Source of the DNA: Neoscytalidium dimidiatum
Taxonomy: Eukaryota; Ascomycota; Dothideomycetes; Botryosphaeriales; Botryosphaeriaceae
Reading direction: 5' to 3'
NCBI GenBank assembly: GCA_037367355.1
Contig: CM074706.1
Location: forward strand, 62,001 to 126,000
Length of the DNA: 64,000 nucleotides
Below the pieces are notes generated by a model, which was not told where the DNA came from, did no database searches, and was given only the letters and a program-made list of their open reading frames with translations. The stretch's first letter is position 1. Every line of letters starts with the position of its first letter. A program made the translations under genes and the position numbers. Shown one piece after another: positions 43,930 to 55,093 of this stretch.

Positions 43930-45296
43930 GTCGGCTGGTTGTGGGATGGGGATGCTCTCGACGGGAGACCTGGACGGGGACACAGCGGGAGGGGCAATAG
44001 GGCATATATGTATAAGATGGTCGGGACGGGGCGCCAAGACTGGGTGGTGGGCTGCAGGTCAGCTCACGCTCCGTGGACGTTTGCTGTGGCGTGGACAACG
44101 ACCGGGGGCGGGCACGTTTGGTTCGCGTCAGTCGGGCTGGATGGACGATGGGGGGGCTAGCCAGATTGGCGCTGGACAGCCGTCTGGGCAGAGTGTGTGA
44201 GGAGCGGCCGCCGCTGTGACACTGCGCTCTCCCGGCAAGGGCGCTGGCACTGGGCCGGGTCTGGACATGGTGAGACCAGGCTCCGTCTGTAGCCATGTCG
44301 GGTAAATTCTGCAGGCGCAATCTGTATGCGGCGAGGCGAGATGCGCGTGCGCAGGATCAGCAACGAGCCGGGAACGCAGCAGTCGAGTCGGTCGTGTCGC
44401 CATTGGGGACGGGGATGTTGGGTGGTGGGCGCAGGAGGCGCGTCGTGGTCGGCGAGCAGCTCGCGGTGAAGAGCTGGCTGGAGCTGGGCCGGTGCCTGGC
44501 TGGTGGACGAAGGGCACCAAGCAACGAACAGCAGGCGTGGCGTGCGGCACTTGCTGCTCGAAACGCGGAGGGCCTGCGTCCGGCACACACACACACACGA
44601 GCTCTCGGCGTGTCCTCGTGCTGCGCATCATCATCATGCCCTTGGCCCGCAAACCCCACACAAGCGGGAACTCCCCGATTCTGGGGTCAGCTTCGCTCAA
44701 AACAGGCCTCCGGAGCCGGAATCCCCGACTAATTGTCTTGTCCGCGCAGTCGCAGTGCCCTCACCAACAACGCCTCGACAGCAGTTCGTCGCTCTCGCCG
44801 GCCAACGCGTCGCGCCGCACCGCAAGCCAAACCGAGCGCGCCTGTTCCTGTTCCCAGCTAAACCTTCGCGCTGCGGCCTTGCTCGTTCCGCTCGTGCCTC
44901 AAACGCACCTCGAATCTTATCGAGTCAGGCAGCGTCCGGCTAGGATCAGCCGGCTCGGACACCCGACCTCTCTGTCGCTCCAATGCCCGAGTTTCCCTGG
45001 CCTTTCCCCACGGGGGCACGCTCCAGCTCTGCTCTGACACTTCGGGTATGCAATCGAACGGGACTAGAACCACGCAATCCTGCGCTCCCAAAATTGCCCG
45101 CCAACGAGAAGGCGCACGCGGCACGGCAGTCCCTCCTTCTCACCACCACCTCCCATCTGCATTTGCCAGTTTTCTCAGCCCGCAGACGGCAATCACCTTG
45201 TCGCATTGTGACCATCCAGTCTAGCCGCGCCGCAGGAGCGAGCGCTGGCGTTGATCCTTCCCCAGCCTCGAGCCGTCGCCCTGATCGTCAGACAGG

Positions 45297-45340
<44 letters not shown>

Positions 45341-46796
45341 TCGTGAACGTGAATTGCGTCTTTTCTGTTCCTGGCCCGTGGTGCAGCTGTCATCAGACGC
45401 ACAGGCATGAATGACTTGCTCAAACTGCCGGCCCAGGCGTTTCACAACGACCCATTGCCCTGTGCCTGGCTCAGTCTGCTGTATTGCGCGCACGCAACCC
45501 AGCAGCTTTAGATTATTCATGCACCCGCAGGCAGCGCAAAGTTGCGCGAAACAACGAGCCCAAACACTACCATAAGAAGCGTATGACCACGGATCGCAAT
45601 AATCAAAAAAAGGCTCGATCTATTCTTACAAACTACGCGTACCTGCCTTCGCACGATCGGGAGATACCTCCTTTCCCTCCAATCATCACGACCAGCAAGC
45701 GCGCCGCCTACAGGAATGTCGGCCAGAAATCCCGAAGGACCCCAGCAGCATCGAACGCCTCCCTTCGGGTGCGGCGCCGAGCGAAAGCTTTTGTTCCCAT
45801 GCGCCCACAGCCGGCCTGTACGGAGGCGCCTTGGCTATACTTGATTAACGCGCCGGCGCATCCAACGCCGCGTGTAGGCGAGAATCCATTCACTGACAAA
45901 AGATGCGCCACGCGAGCCATGCGCCCCCCGAGCCTCGTGCCGCACTGTATTCTTTTGATTTCGGTGCCCGTGGAGAGGCGGCGCAAGCCATCGTGCCACG
46001 TCCTCTGCGCGCCACCGGAGATATTCTTGCTGTCCTTCAGTCTGTCTCTCTTCTGTCGTACGTTCGATGCGCCTTGTCCATGCCGACGCTTCTCGCGTCG
46101 CCGTCCCGCCTGCCCGCTTCCTGACCGCCACGACAGAGTCGAAGGAACAACGATAACGAGACAAGGCGCTGTTCGCGTGCTCAGGCAATTGCAAATTCTT
46201 TCTCGTGCCGTCGAAGCGCGAGTCCACGGCTTAGCGTTCGAATCGTCCGGGGGAAAAGTGGAGGAACGCGCGCTGATCCCAACCGCAACCGGGGAACACC
46301 GCAATATCTATAATATGCATCTCCGGAACCGCATTCCGAACATGCAAGGTACGGATAATGGGAGGGAGGAGAGTGTCTCTCTCGGTATGGAAGGTGAGTA
46401 TGTGACTCTGTATTGACCTTTTTCGCACCTGGGGAAAAGGTTAATTAACAGGTGGACCCTTCTTTTCGTGCACCCTTGCGCGTCTACATGGAATCTTTAC
46501 CTCAAGCCTCGTGCGCCCTTGTCGGCCTCGTGGCCAGAAACGAAAAGAAACGTTGTTGATCGGCGAGTAGGCGGGGTTTGTCTCAGAGGGGACCCATGTT
46601 TCACTATTGGAGTAACCAGAGACGCGCACACGCGAAACAGATGAAATTGGCGCTGTCCTTTGCGAAGACCGTCGCGTCAGCTATGCTTCCTCGCGTGCTG
46701 GAAGCCCACGCCTTCTTTGGCTTTGCTCATTCGCAAGAACCAAGTTCCATTCGCCCATCAACCGCTAAAACTCCATCCGACGACTTGATAACCTCT
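43930..46796. other. Long spacer upstream of the sugar transporter
   Basis: About 2.9 kb holding the transporter promoter, GC-rich up to about 44.3 kb, and the 3' flank of the SnoaL-like gene. It includes a long AG repeat noted separately and a short (CA)n at 44585-44598. The open frames at 44.1-46.4 kb overlap on both strands and have no domain resemblance. No gene supported. Confidence 0.45.
45304..45338 (+). repeat. (AG)n microsatellite
   Basis: About 17 uninterrupted AG units. Confidence 0.95.
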
Positions 46797-47364
46797 TTAA
46801 GTCATCTCCGCTTGCCCCGTCTCCAAATCAACTGGAAAGCTGACGTGCTCGTGAACATACCTCCAGCCTGCTCCCTCCGTCTTTCTCAACAACTGCGTAA
46901 TCCGATACACATACTCATACTTCTTCCCGCCGTCCGACACCCCCTGCACCTTCTGCACCGACGTCACATGCGCAAAATCGCTGGTCACAGCCGTGATCTC
47001 CATTTCTCTGAAGAAGATCGCTAGGTCGCTGAGATGCGCCTGCATGCCTTTGAAATGGGCCTCGATGCCACCGTCGCGGGGGACGGACGCGTTGAAATCG
47101 AAGTAGATCTGGTCGTCGAGGTCGTAGAAGGCGTCGCAGCCAGTCAGCTTGTTATGGCAGCACTCGACCCAGCGATGCAAGAAATCGACAATGTCCTGCT
47201 CCACGACCTGGAGTTCTGGTTTGTGGTACTGTAAACGAAGGTGAGTGTCGCTTTCGCGTGTCGTATTGACGGACTCGGGACAGTACACTACTGAGTCGCG
47301 TGCTCAGTGCGCCATGCACGGCTTGAATGGTTGTCAGGTCGTCCTTTCCAAGCCAGCGAGCCAT
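46797..47364 (-). CDS. SnoaL-like / NTF2-fold small protein
   Basis: Two exons: 47287-47364 and 46797-47228 (58-bp intron, GTACTG...TTACAG); 169 residues. Exon 1 gives the short N-terminal MARWLGKDDLTTIQAVHGALS, and exon 2 continues YHKPELQVVEQDIVDFLHRW, a helical start like SnoaL/NTF2-like proteins. The core alternates strands typical of the cone-shaped fold (IYFDFNASVPRDGG, MEITAVTSDFAHVTSVQ, YVYRITQLLRKTEGAGWRYVHEHVSFP); the last block, VxxW+ hHEHxS, is the usual terminal strand pair. Such proteins may be cyclases, hydrolases or ligand-binding accessory proteins. No catalytic residues can be assigned. It neighbours the HET relic and has its own promoter, so a link is not evident. Confidence 0.8.
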
Positions 47365-47933
47365 GGTGTCTTTTGCTTGTTCTCGGGGGGAATAGAAAAC
47401 CCGCACTTATAATCTGAGGGCGATTGATTGCGATTGTGCGAATGCTTCTCGAGACTCTCTCTCATCTTTATATTCTTCAGTCAGTATGCTGTGAGACCGT
47501 CACTTCGTTAGCAAGTCCTCCATTCCACTACCCGCGTTGATCCTGTCTCCCTAAAAATGCAGAGCATTACTAATACTTGGCATTTTGAGTCTATCCAGAT
47601 GCGGGTACGTTTCCTGAAGTGGGACATGCGAAGAAGTCGCGAGCTTATTTAACAGGGCCCGGACGAATGCCGGACTCTTCGAAATACACATGCAGCTGTC
47701 GGGATGCATGCAGACACTTGATCTACGGACGTTTGCATGATTAACGACAGCAGATGACACTGACAAAGCATTCATTACTCAGTAGGCGAGTTCGGCTTAA
47801 GATCGTCAACACCAAGTAGATACGTCCTCAGAAAGGAGTGAATAATCAATATAACACCTCCTCTTGAACCAAAAACAATATGGACCACTCGATGACGTTG
47901 CAGTTAGTCCATCATATATCATCCAATCATCTC
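47365..47933. other. Spacer, nothing recognised
   Basis: About 570 bp between the SnoaL-like gene and the 3' end of the HET relic. No gene seen. Confidence 0.5.
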
Positions 47934-49450
47934 TCAACACAGCTCCACCGCCTGGAACTGCCTCGGAACCTGCATATACTCCTCAAACATAATTCCGGTC
48001 ACATACGCCTCACTAACGAACTGATAGCGGCCTTGTTGCCCCGGCCTCAGCAAGAACGGAACATCCGCTCCCTTCAGAACCCACACTTGATCTCCCACGC
48101 GCGCATAATCCAAGCCGCTGCCAACATATCTCTTCGCCGTTATGAACGGGCTGTGGCCAATCGTCCTGCTGTTGACGTTCCTTATGCAAAGGCATACAGC
48201 ATCATATTCGTGACGACACCTCGCGGCTTCGTGGGATGGCTCGCGAGGCAGGAAATCACCCTCCTCATCCATCACCGATGATGGCGTTGTCGCGGCAAGA
48301 ATTGGCGGGAAGGCTTCCAGCGCGCTGTTCAAGATTGCGAGCCTGCTGTCCCTAAGTGCTTCTCCCGGGCTCAGACTGCGATTTCCGCCGCCGGGGATGG
48401 CTGTTAGGGTGCTCATCAAGGCAAAGAACACGCCGTCGTCGTGGCGGGAGGCTGCCGAAGGGTGCCCAGAGCCAAGACCATCACAAACTCCACCGACCGA
48501 CGCAGTTGCGGCTGCCACTTCGCTGAATATCATGTACGTATCGTGAAGCCATTTGAAGAAAGTCAGCCTCGTCGATGCGCTGCCCTCGCCGTCAGCAGCT
48601 GGTAACGGCTCGCCAATCCTCTGCACCTCATCCACCAGCAAGGCCTCCAGCTCGTCAGCCGTGGGCGCCGGCACGTCAAACCCACTCTTCGTCTTTGCAC
48701 TTTCCCTGTATCCTCCCCCTTCCTCTCCATCAACCCCACCAGAGGCGCGGTAACCCCGATACGGATGGTAGACACAACACCCGAGGCAGCTCTTCCATAT
48801 CTCTGACCAGCCCGGCGCCCAGGACGGGATGCCCTTCCCGACCGACGCGGGAGACAGCTCACAGTAGGACAGCGGCACGAGCCCCACACCTTCGCCTTCC
48901 GGCAGCATCAGGTAAGTATCCACATCAATACAGACCTGCCGACACGACTTTCCACAGTCCGGCCTGATCAACTCGCGCGCCCACGCCCGACCAACCTTCC
49001 CCTCGTCCTTCCCCCTCCTCCAACGCCGGCCGAAACGGGTTCAGCAGCGCGAACACGCGATCGCGCGGATCGCTCGCCACGAAGCGCTGCTCCGGCGCGG
49101 ACGTTGCGGCGCTCCCATCCAGCAATCCCAGCAACGACGCCTCCCCCTTCTCCTCCTTGCCACGGCCCTCGCACCGCTGCAGCTTCTGCGCGGGCGCCGC
49201 CCGCGCGCCCTTCAGGCAGAAGCTCCTCCACCGGCCGGGCCCAGCCAGACCAGCGCAACCTGGGCGGACTTCCTCGCCGGCGTCACGCTGGTTGATGCAG
49301 AGGGCGTCGTCGATCCGAAGGTAAGGGACGATGAAGGGGACTGCTGTCGCCGCCGCCGCCGTCGTCTTCATAATCGTCTGGCGTTCGTTTGCTCTTGCTC
49401 TTCTTCGCCTGGCCGAATTGGCGGAGCGCGGCCTCGAGGTTCGCCCTCGA
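47934..49450 (-). pseudogene. Decayed heterokaryon-incompatibility (HET) domain gene
   Basis: The HET signatures are visible but spread over several frames. Upstream, ANLEAALRQFGQ (about 49400-49440) is in one frame; RIDDALCINQRDAGEE follows in another (about 49270-49310), then VALVWLGPAG in a third (about 49245). The frame after that gives the conserved ASDPRDRVFALLNPF (about 49040-49085). A final shift near 48960 leads into the 3' block, open from 48971 to 47934, with SCRQVCIDVDTYLM, a WAPGWS-type segment and the terminal DYARVGDQVWVLKGADVPFLLRP, all usual downstream of HET domains. The opening YxxLSYxWG part is missing. Known role of intact genes: cell death after fusion with unlike strains. 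I judge it non-functional, though sequencing indels could mimic part of this. Confidence 0.8.
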
Positions 49451-50268
49451 CGCAGGCGTCGCGGCCGTTGACACCTCCACCGGGCGAATCCGTACAGGGT
49501 GGCGAGGGCAATAATGTATAGTTCAGGATGAGGGATATGTAAGATTTCGGGGTGTCAGCGCGAACCTGGGTGCGAGGCTGAGGAGTAAGCAACCGTGATC
49601 GGTACCTTGCCTGGTGGCTACCAGTCGTTGGCAGAAACTGGGATGGGGCGGAAATTTTCAAGTAGAAACGCTTTCACAGTAGTGAACTTTCACGCAAGCT
49701 GGTGAGCTCGATGGGCGAAGTTTGGGGAATCAGCGCCTACGTCTCTCGGAGACACTGTCTTTCCAAGGATTTGAAAATGAAATTACCAGTACAAGCTATC
49801 TTCTTACCACCCTACTCATGTTATATAATATTCCCAATCCTGCCAGACACCGCATATTCTCCTCGTACTCAAGATTGTGTCTTATGTTTTGCGTGGCAGT
49901 GGTTATACAAGGTCTCTTAGTCCCATATTTTGGGTCATATTGTGGCAACAATTCTCCCAGCGTTAGCCTTTTAAGGTTGAGGGGCAGTCAACACAGTTAT
50001 AATTCCTCTGCGGTCCTCTTCAGCCATCTCCAACACAGTCTTTGTAGCTAATTAGAGAACGAGGCAATGGCGTAAGGCTTATTTGTATGCATGCTGTACT
50101 TATAACGACATTAGGATCGCGTTCGATCTCAACAGAGGTTGTAGCTAGAAGGCGATTTTACTGACGCTGACCTACTTCTATATTGACTCTATTAGGCTAC
50201 ATATTCGGTAGTGCTCTTCTTTTTCACGAATTGCAGTCATCACGAGATCCATTTGTCTACCTTTTCGA
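49451..50268. other. Spacer, nothing recognised
   Basis: About 820 bp of mostly AT-rich sequence between the HET relic and the serine hydrolase. No gene seen. Confidence 0.5.
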
Positions 50269-51727
50269 TCAGGACTTATCCGAATCCGAGTACACGAACT
50301 TCTCAAACTCGGTCAGCAGCTCAACAGCTTTCTGGTCCCCGGTCGGCATGAGCTGAGAAAGGTATACGCCGGCAATGCCATTGTGGAGGTCGATCCACTA
50401 TGATTGGTTGATGAGCTGGAATTCATCTTCAACATGCACAGAACTTACCCAGTAGCAATTCGGCAAACCCGACCAGGTCAGTGAGTGCGCACCACGTCGG
50501 CCCGGGACTGCGGCGGTGTTGATAAGACCTCCAAGCCCAAAGCTGACCGGCACGTTGTCTGGGACGGCATTCCAGATAGCATTACGGTACGATTTGGAGT
50601 ACTCTTCCGGCTTGTCAAGGGCCTTGATGTTCTCCAGATGAGGTTTGAACATGTGCTCGACAGTCTCAGGTCGGAGCAACTGGCCCGTGAGGACGCCACG
50701 GTAGATCTTGAGCATCTCGTTCACGGTCGCGTATAGGCCACCGCCTCCAATGTCCTCCGCAATCGGGTCCGGCCAGATGGGATTCTTCTCGTGCTCAAGG
50801 TGATCGCCAAATCGCTCCCACTTGTTGACCTTTCGAGCCCGCAGGTCTTCTCGCTGGTCGAGATGGTAGGTGGCATCCTTAACGGAGACGACGTCGAAAA
50901 TATGGCGTTGCTTGTACTCGCCAAGCTTCATGGAAGTGACCCGTTCGACCTTTTCATTTTGCCTATGTGAATCACCTGACTCCTCTTTTCTCAGAAGGCT
51001 TGGAACTTACTGCGACTCCGGCCCAGTCAACGCCGGGGGAGTACATCCACCGTTCGTCGGGCTCGAACAGAAGAAATGGGTGAAATGATTCTTTCTGTAA
51101 GGCCTCGTCAAGATGCATGTACTGGATATCTGGAGGTGGCCTACTTACCACAGACTGCTGGATAAGGGGCCGTTCGCCCTGCAACTCCTGGTAGCGAGTC
51201 AGGAGCGGGTCCATGAACACATAGGCCATGCCGCTGGAGTGAGTCAACATGTGCCTGGCAACCATTTCCATGTCAGCAAAACATGTCATTCGTAGTCGAG
51301 CAAGCGAATGCCTCACCGCAGGGTAACGGCCTTTGTGGCTGGCCGGAAGATAGCCTCATCCTTTTCGTTGAAGCCCGTCAGGATCCGGGGATTCTTCCAC
51401 TCCGGTAACACTTTGGATATGTCGGAATCCAGGTCCAGCTGCCCCCTCTCGACGCATTGCATCACAGCAATGGTGGTCACAAACTTCGTGCAAGAGGCTA
51501 TCCAATGTACAGCATCAGTGTCAATAGGGTCGGCGGACTCCTCTCCAAAAGCTTTAGCGTAGTGGAGAGAACCTTGATCGCAGACAGTAAGTATCAAAAC
51601 AGAGGGGTGGCTTTGCAGATTCCTTACCATCCTTGTTGATAGCGCCGAGGGTAACCCGTGGGAGAGGTTGCTTGTCTTCCCCAGATGGGTGACGGAAAGA
51701 ATTGACAATTTCATCGAAAGAGGCCAT
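50269..51727 (-). CDS. Beta-lactamase-fold serine hydrolase/transesterase (LovD/EstB type)
   Basis: Six exons: 51628-51727, 51317-51572, 51149-51254, 51011-51094, 50449-50949 and 50269-50397; 391 residues. Class C beta-lactamase-like fold: the nucleophile motif SxxK is SCTK with Ser60 and Lys63; the YSxG motif with Tyr172 is YSPGVDWAG. Family sequence includes VTLRHMLTHSSGMAY (spanning exons 2-3) and VERVTSMKLGEY (exon 4-5 junction). The C-terminal part contains GGGLYATVNEMLKIY and ends LTEFEKFVYSDSDK. In fungi this family covers esterases and acyltransferases such as LovD that load acyl groups onto polyketides. No signal peptide, so cytosolic. It is the first gene of a group that also holds an FAD oxidase, a Zn2Cys6 regulator and a P450. 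Confidence 0.9.
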
Positions 51728-53198
51728 GATGGTAGAGGAATTCTGAACGGCGTCAAGAGACGTATAGTTTAGTGGATTCGCATTGACAAAGCTGCGAGTC
51801 CTTGTCCTTTTTATGCCATGGAAGAGTCCCGCACGGGCCATGGTCCTTTGCCATGGAGTGTGTGTTGCACGGGGAGGCTGCCCAAATGCTATAGCGTGAT
51901 TTCAGGGCGTAACATCGGCCTGAGACGCACTTCGGAATTCACCGTGTTAGTGGATAGCCATAGAGCTCATACAGGGGGAACTTCTCGGCAGAAAAGTCGG
52001 GCACACCTACCCCGGTTGGGAGACCACAAGGACTCATCCGATCGCATCGCCTTGGCGGTCGCAGGAGATTGGAAAGCCTCCTCCCATGAACGTACGTTCG
52101 AGGCGTTTACAGCTTTTCCTCTGCGAGTCGTATCTGTTACTGGACGGCCATCAGATTACTTGTCTGCTTCATCAGCTCGGGACCCGCGTCATGCGCCAAC
52201 CCCAAAGCCGAATTTGACAGGTGGTGCAGCCGTGTTCGGGTTGATAAAATGTTCGCAACGTGTGGGCTTGCCTTTTACAGATGATTGGCGAAGCGTGCGT
52301 TAGTGTACTGAACGGATCTACCCTGTAGTGGAGCGTTTCAGATTATTTCCCTTTTAGGACAATAGGCGAGGCATGCATTAGCGTTTTCATTAGTCTCACC
52401 ATCCCATGGCCGTTCAGTACGAGGTTAAACTCAATTGGCTACTCTAAGATACGTACTGACTAGATGTGCACGCTCGTGTGATGAGTCACCGCGAGGATTT
52501 GACGCACTGGGGACTACGGAAGCCTCGGTTGCCCCGTCAAGCCCCGCCGAAGTCAACCGCACTTGGCGTCAGGAAAGGATCAATCTTTTGCCAGCCGCGC
52601 AAAAAGCAACGATGGTAAACGAAATGTACTACCGCATTATATCTACCAATTCATGATCAAGGAGTCCTTAAGGCGTATCAGAGATGAACTACTCGGGGTG
52701 TAGAGAAATACTACGGGACAAGTATTCATACGTCTCTGCAATTTCCGTGAGAGTTCTTTCAGCGTACTGATTCTGAACACAGATAAGGGCATGTGGGCAC
52801 TCATGTGTAAGTGGCTACCATGCATCACCGCCTAGCTCTCTTCGGCCCGTATCTGAATAATTATGGGTCTGCAGACGCAATATTCGCTGACTTAAATCTT
52901 CTGTTGCCGTCATACGGGCAACCTTCCCATCCTACTAGTCCGGACGCACGATCCTGAAGCTAGACATGTCACTGTGTGAATGTGCACTAGTTTCCGAGGT
53001 AATTGACGCCCCGGGTACATATACTTGAACTTTCTTTCAGCTGTGCAGTCAGGATATCAACACGAACAGTTTTCTTGACAATCCTCCGAAAGCTGCACAC
53101 CCACTGCCCTGACAACGCTCGCCCAGTCTTGAGCTCCGTCGTCCTCCGGCTATCCATTTGTTCGTCCGAGGTTTCTTTCCTTTTTAAACTTTTCCTTC
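51728..53198. other. Divergent spacer, nothing recognised
   Basis: About 1.5 kb between the minus-strand hydrolase and the plus-strand FAD oxidase, so it carries both promoters. AT-rich with no supported gene. Confidence 0.5.
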
Positions 53199-54661
53199 AT
53201 GGCATCTGGCCGCGAGTTCCTCCTCGAGGTTTTGAGGAGCAAAGCGCCAAGTTTGAGCGTGCATGACAGAACAAGCCCCACTTTCGCCGATCTACAACTC
53301 TACTACAACCGCGGCCTCGCCCAAGAGCCTCTAGCCATCGTCCAGCCGAAAACGGAAGACGAGGTGTCAAAAGTCATCGCCTTCTGCTCCGCGCAGGGAA
53401 TCCCGCTGGCCGTTCGGTCCGGTGGCCACGACTTTTTCGGCCGTTCGCAGGCCGACGGTGGCATTGTCCTCGACATGCGTTCGGTGGACTACATCGACGT
53501 TGCATCGGACAAGGCTAGCGTCCGCGTGGGCGGAGGCGTGCTGGCCGGTGCGCTCCAGCAGAAACTGAACTCTCACGGCTTATTTACTCCTACTGGGCAT
53601 GCCAGCAGCGTGGGATACGTCAGCTGGGCCTGCGGAGGCGGTTACGGGTTCTACGTAGGGACCTACGGGTTCGGTGTCGACCAAATTGTGGGAGCGAGAG
53701 TCGTCGTCGCCGGTGGTCGAGTCGTTGATACCGACCACGATGTCGAGCTGCTGTGGGGGTTGCGTGGAGCAGGTGCCGGGACTTTCGGTGTCGTCACAGA
53801 GCTACGCGTCAAGGTCTATCCAGTTCCTCGGCTTTATGCTGGCCTCCTGGCATATCCGCTCTCCGAAATTTCAATCATCTTGGAAAGGTTCGAGAGGCTC
53901 ATCTCTGAGGGTGGGCTTCCCGACGAGTTCAGCGGCGACGCCGTTGTCGCCCGGCCCGAAATGTTTCAGATGCCCGGCTCGGAGCCGTGCCTCACATTTC
54001 TCTGGTGCTGGACCTCTCTCAAAGATGACATCACTTCGGCCAAGATCTTTCTCGAGGAGATGAAGGGCCTGGGGACTGTTGTTGCTAATACTGTCGAGGA
54101 AAGTAAGTCCCGAGTCGCTCTCCACAATCTCCTGAACTGCTGAAATCACTGACTCAATCTTTCTTTCTCCACGCAGCTATCCCATCAAGGCTTCCAGGAG
54201 GTGACTTTTCGTCCGTCACATTTTTCCGCAGTTGCGCCGTATCCTCTCTGAAACCGGGTATTGGAGCAATCTTTGCGCGAAACCCGCCCCCTCAGCCGCT
54301 CGCAGCAGTCGTCATCCATAATAACCATGGGAGGGGCATCAGGGACGACGCTGCGGATGGGGTTGGGGCTTCTTTTCATAACCGACACGCCCATGTAATT
54401 TTAGGTCTTCAGGGAGGCACGCACTCCGGGACAGTCTCTGGCGCCGACATCTCTCAGGCTACTGACTGGGTGGCTGTCATTAAGAAGGAGGTCTCCGAAT
54501 CTTCCGCTGCATTGCCCGAAGGCTTCCCAAGCTTCTCTCCGCCCGAAGAGGTGAATCCGGCTGGGTTCTTCGGGGTCGAGGCCGCTGATAGGCTTTTGCA
54601 GTTGAAGAAGAGGCTAGACCCAGAGAATTTTTTCAGGAAGGGGTTTCCACAGCTTTGTTAG
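53199..54661 (+). CDS. BBE-type FAD-linked oxidoreductase (intracellular form)
   Basis: Two exons: 53199-54102 and 54177-54661; 462 residues. The start ATG gives MASGREFLLEVL, with no signal peptide, unlike the oxidase near 12 kb. The FAD-binding PCMH domain shows AIVQPKTEDEVSKVIAFC, then VRSGGHDFFGRS with His77 in the covalent-flavin position, and GGGYGFYVGTYGFGVDQIVGARVV. The berberine-bridge region at the end reads NPAGFFGVEAADRLLQLKKRLDPENFF, complete. Similar enzymes in fungal clusters oxidise amines, alcohols or cyclise alkaloids and polyketides. The divergent serine hydrolase, regulator and P450 nearby suggest a tailoring step in one pathway, but this is inferred. Confidence 0.92.
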
Positions 54662-55093
54662 TATTGGATCTAATGGTATTTTGCCACATAAATATATTTC
54701 AAGTTAACGGGGTGAATACGTGATTAATTTGATTCATCTTGGAGCGAGGCGGCCATGAGTCCGTTTATTCACGCAACTTGTTAACTGACGTATAACGAGG
54801 AAAGTATCTTCCATTTCTTCTATTCTACCAAGCTTGGTCTTTTGATAAGTATCAATGCTACTAAATGTCCAAGAGCGCGCCTAACACAAGACCTGACATG
54901 AACATTATAGATATTATAGATATTATATTATGCCTAGCTTGATGAAGACATGAGTACTTCAAGAGGAATAATCCCGCGAAAAGAGTATTGATTTTTTGGC
55001 CGAGTAGGTGATGGGATGTGATCCAGACCAAAAATTACAGAAATGAAATAGAGGCGCGGAGAAAGGTAAATCTGGTACCTACGAAAAGGTATT
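54662..55093. other. Convergent AT-rich spacer
   Basis: About 430 bp between the 3' ends of the FAD oxidase and the regulator. Very AT-rich, with a short TTATAGATA tandem repeat near 54905-54930. No gene seen. Confidence 0.5.

Noticed and set aside
43200..44000. 266-codon plus-strand frame over the sugar transporter
   Set aside because: Antisense shadow of transporter exon 2.
45484..46416. 310-codon plus-strand frame in the spacer downstream of the AG repeat
   Set aside because: Starts at a non-convincing site, rich in Arg/Pro/Ser typical of random GC-rich frames, and competes with equally long minus-strand frames.
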